Assembly (NCBI GenBank): GCA_003023195.1
Contig: PXRX01000008.1
Location: forward strand, 163,191-227,190
Reading direction: 5' to 3'
Length of the DNA: 64,000 bases
From: Halobacteriales archaeon QS_8_69_26
GTDB taxonomy: Archaea; Halobacteriota; Halobacteria; Halobacteriales; SW-7-71-33
Part shown: piece by piece, positions 63,310 through 64,000 of the stretch
Position numbering within the stretch: the stretch's first letter is position 1
Layout of the letters: every line of letters begins with the position of its first letter
Notes under the pieces: model-generated
Databases searched by the model: none
What the model saw: only the letters and a program-made list of their open reading frames with translations
What the model was told of the DNA's origin: nothing
Program-made: the position numbers and the translations under genes

Positions 63310-63981
63310 CTACCCGTCCGGCAGCCGGACGCCCCCGAGCCTGGAGGTGGTCTCGCGGTCCGGCGACACCTCGCGGGACTCGCTCTCGAAGGTCCCCTCG
63401 TAGCCGAACACCGTCCCGATCAGCGGGTTTTCTATCTCGGCGGCGACGGTGAACCGCCCGGCCTCGTCGTCGTACCAGTCGTAGAGGGTGCCGCCGGCCG
63501 CCAGGGGGCCCGGGACGGGGACGTACCGCCCGCCGACCCGGAGCCACTGCCGGCCGATGGAGAGCGCCAGGCGGTCGCCCTCGCTCTCCAGGTGCACGTC
63601 GGAGACCATCCAGCCGCTCCGGCCGAACATGTCGGTGACGCAGTCCCGGTGGGGGTTCCAGCGGAGCGTGTCGACGAACTCTCTGGTACGGGCCAGTTCG
63701 AAGCGCCGGCGGAGGAACAGCGCCTCGTACCCCTCGTCGTCGACGAACGCCTCCGTCGTGATGGTGAAGGGGACGTCGGTTCCCGACTCGGGGAACACGA
63801 AGTCGTCGAACGTCCCGAGCCACAGGGCGGGGAGCGCCAGGGTGCTCCGTCGGAGCCGCGACATCTCCCCCTCCCCGACGACCTCGCGGTCGTCGCCCGC
63901 GACCACCCCGTACCGGTCGCGGATCCGGGGGTGGAGGTCGTCCCACGCGTCGCCCAGTGCCCGCTCGAACAGTCCCGACAT
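63310..63981 (-). CDS. DUF4166 domain protein
   Basis: A 223-residue protein. DDLHPRIRDRYGVVAGDDRE, VPFTITTEAFVDDEGYEALF, RRRFELARTREFVDTLRW, MVSDVHLESEGDRLALSIGR and IENPLIGTVFGYEGTFESES follow the DUF4166 pattern. It has no signal peptide or helix and is probably a cytoplasmic calycin-like beta protein. It is tightly coupled to the YndJ-like gene. Together the pair is equivalent to the single fused protein known from Bacillus, which supports a common, still unknown role. Its ATG lies at 63981 near the right edge of the window. Confidence 0.82.
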   Translation of the reverse strand: MSGLFERALGDAWDDLHPRIRDRYGVVAGDDREVVGEGEMSRLRRSTLALPALWLGTFDDFVFPESGTDVPFTITTEAFVDDEGYEALFLRRRFELARTREFVDTLRWNPHRDCVTDMFGRSGWMVSDVHLESEGDRLALSIGRQWLRVGGRYVPVPGPLAAGGTLYDWYDDEAGRFTVAAEIENPLIGTVFGYEGTFESESREVSPDRETTSRLGGVRLPDG

Positions 63982-64000
63982 GTCCCGATCCCTGGGGGCT

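Overview
The window is from a haloarchaeon. The DNA is very GC-rich, the proteins are strongly acidic (Asp/Glu-rich, Lys-poor), and many genes start within about 30 bases of a TATA-like box, as leaderless archaeal genes do. Haloarchaeal housekeeping families are present (RFC small subunit, RNase HII, DUF63, Rio2, macrodomain), and exported proteins carry twin-arginine signals. No rRNA, tRNA or CRISPR array was seen.

Left flank (1-13750): RFC small subunit (cut by the window edge), small membrane proteins, one membrane-protein gene broken by a frameshift, a pilin-like protein, a Zn/Cd-type P-ATPase, a large Tat-exported beta-propeller/HEAT/zinc-ribbon protein, DUF63, macrodomain, RNase HII, a lipoprotein, and an aldo/keto reductase pseudogene with an internal deletion.

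Central island (about 13820-56680): a complete-looking archaeal contractile injection system (eCIS, phage-tail-like particle). It encodes an AAA+ ATPase, a carboxypeptidase-regulatory-like protein, an Imm49-like protein and a zinc-OB protein on the minus strand. On the plus strand it encodes a multi-pass membrane protein, a giant low-complexity protein (two frame changes), a LysM tube-initiator, a spike split into gp27-like and gp5-like genes, PAAR, gp25, two baseplate-J proteins, a gpI/NHL tail protein, a KYFHGKLM-type protein, sheath, two tube proteins, an assembly protein and DUF6760. A minus-strand DUF4255 cap gene follows. Next is a phospho-signalling block: two Hanks-kinase/FHA fusions, a zinc-ribbon/FHA protein, a vWA protein and a PP2C phosphatase, then a HEAT/zinc-ribbon protein, a membrane metallopeptidase and a 1384-residue membrane HEAT protein. 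No capsid, portal, terminase or integrase is present, so this is not a prophage.

The most unusual points are: (i) a PEP-utilising-enzyme phosphohistidine (mobile) domain inside the large baseplate J protein; (ii) eight T-[IL]-I-M repeats in the tail of the 1384-residue HEAT protein, resembling phospho-Thr sites read by FHA domains and encoded beside FHA kinases and a phosphatase; (iii) a SAP/HeH-like motif inserted in the sheath; (iv) the giant disordered protein where a tape-measure would be expected; (v) a recurring TTACAGTAA-N2-TTACTGTAA palindrome at three intergenic sites. By analogy with the threonine-phosphorylation control of bacterial type VI secretion, the kinases, FHA proteins, phosphatase and HEAT scaffold may control assembly or firing of the particle. 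That is inference.

Right flank (57100-64000): a small conserved protein, a metal-responsive winged-helix regulator divergent from a copper-type P-ATPase plus CopZ-like chaperone, the Rio2 kinase, and a YndJ/DUF4166 gene pair.
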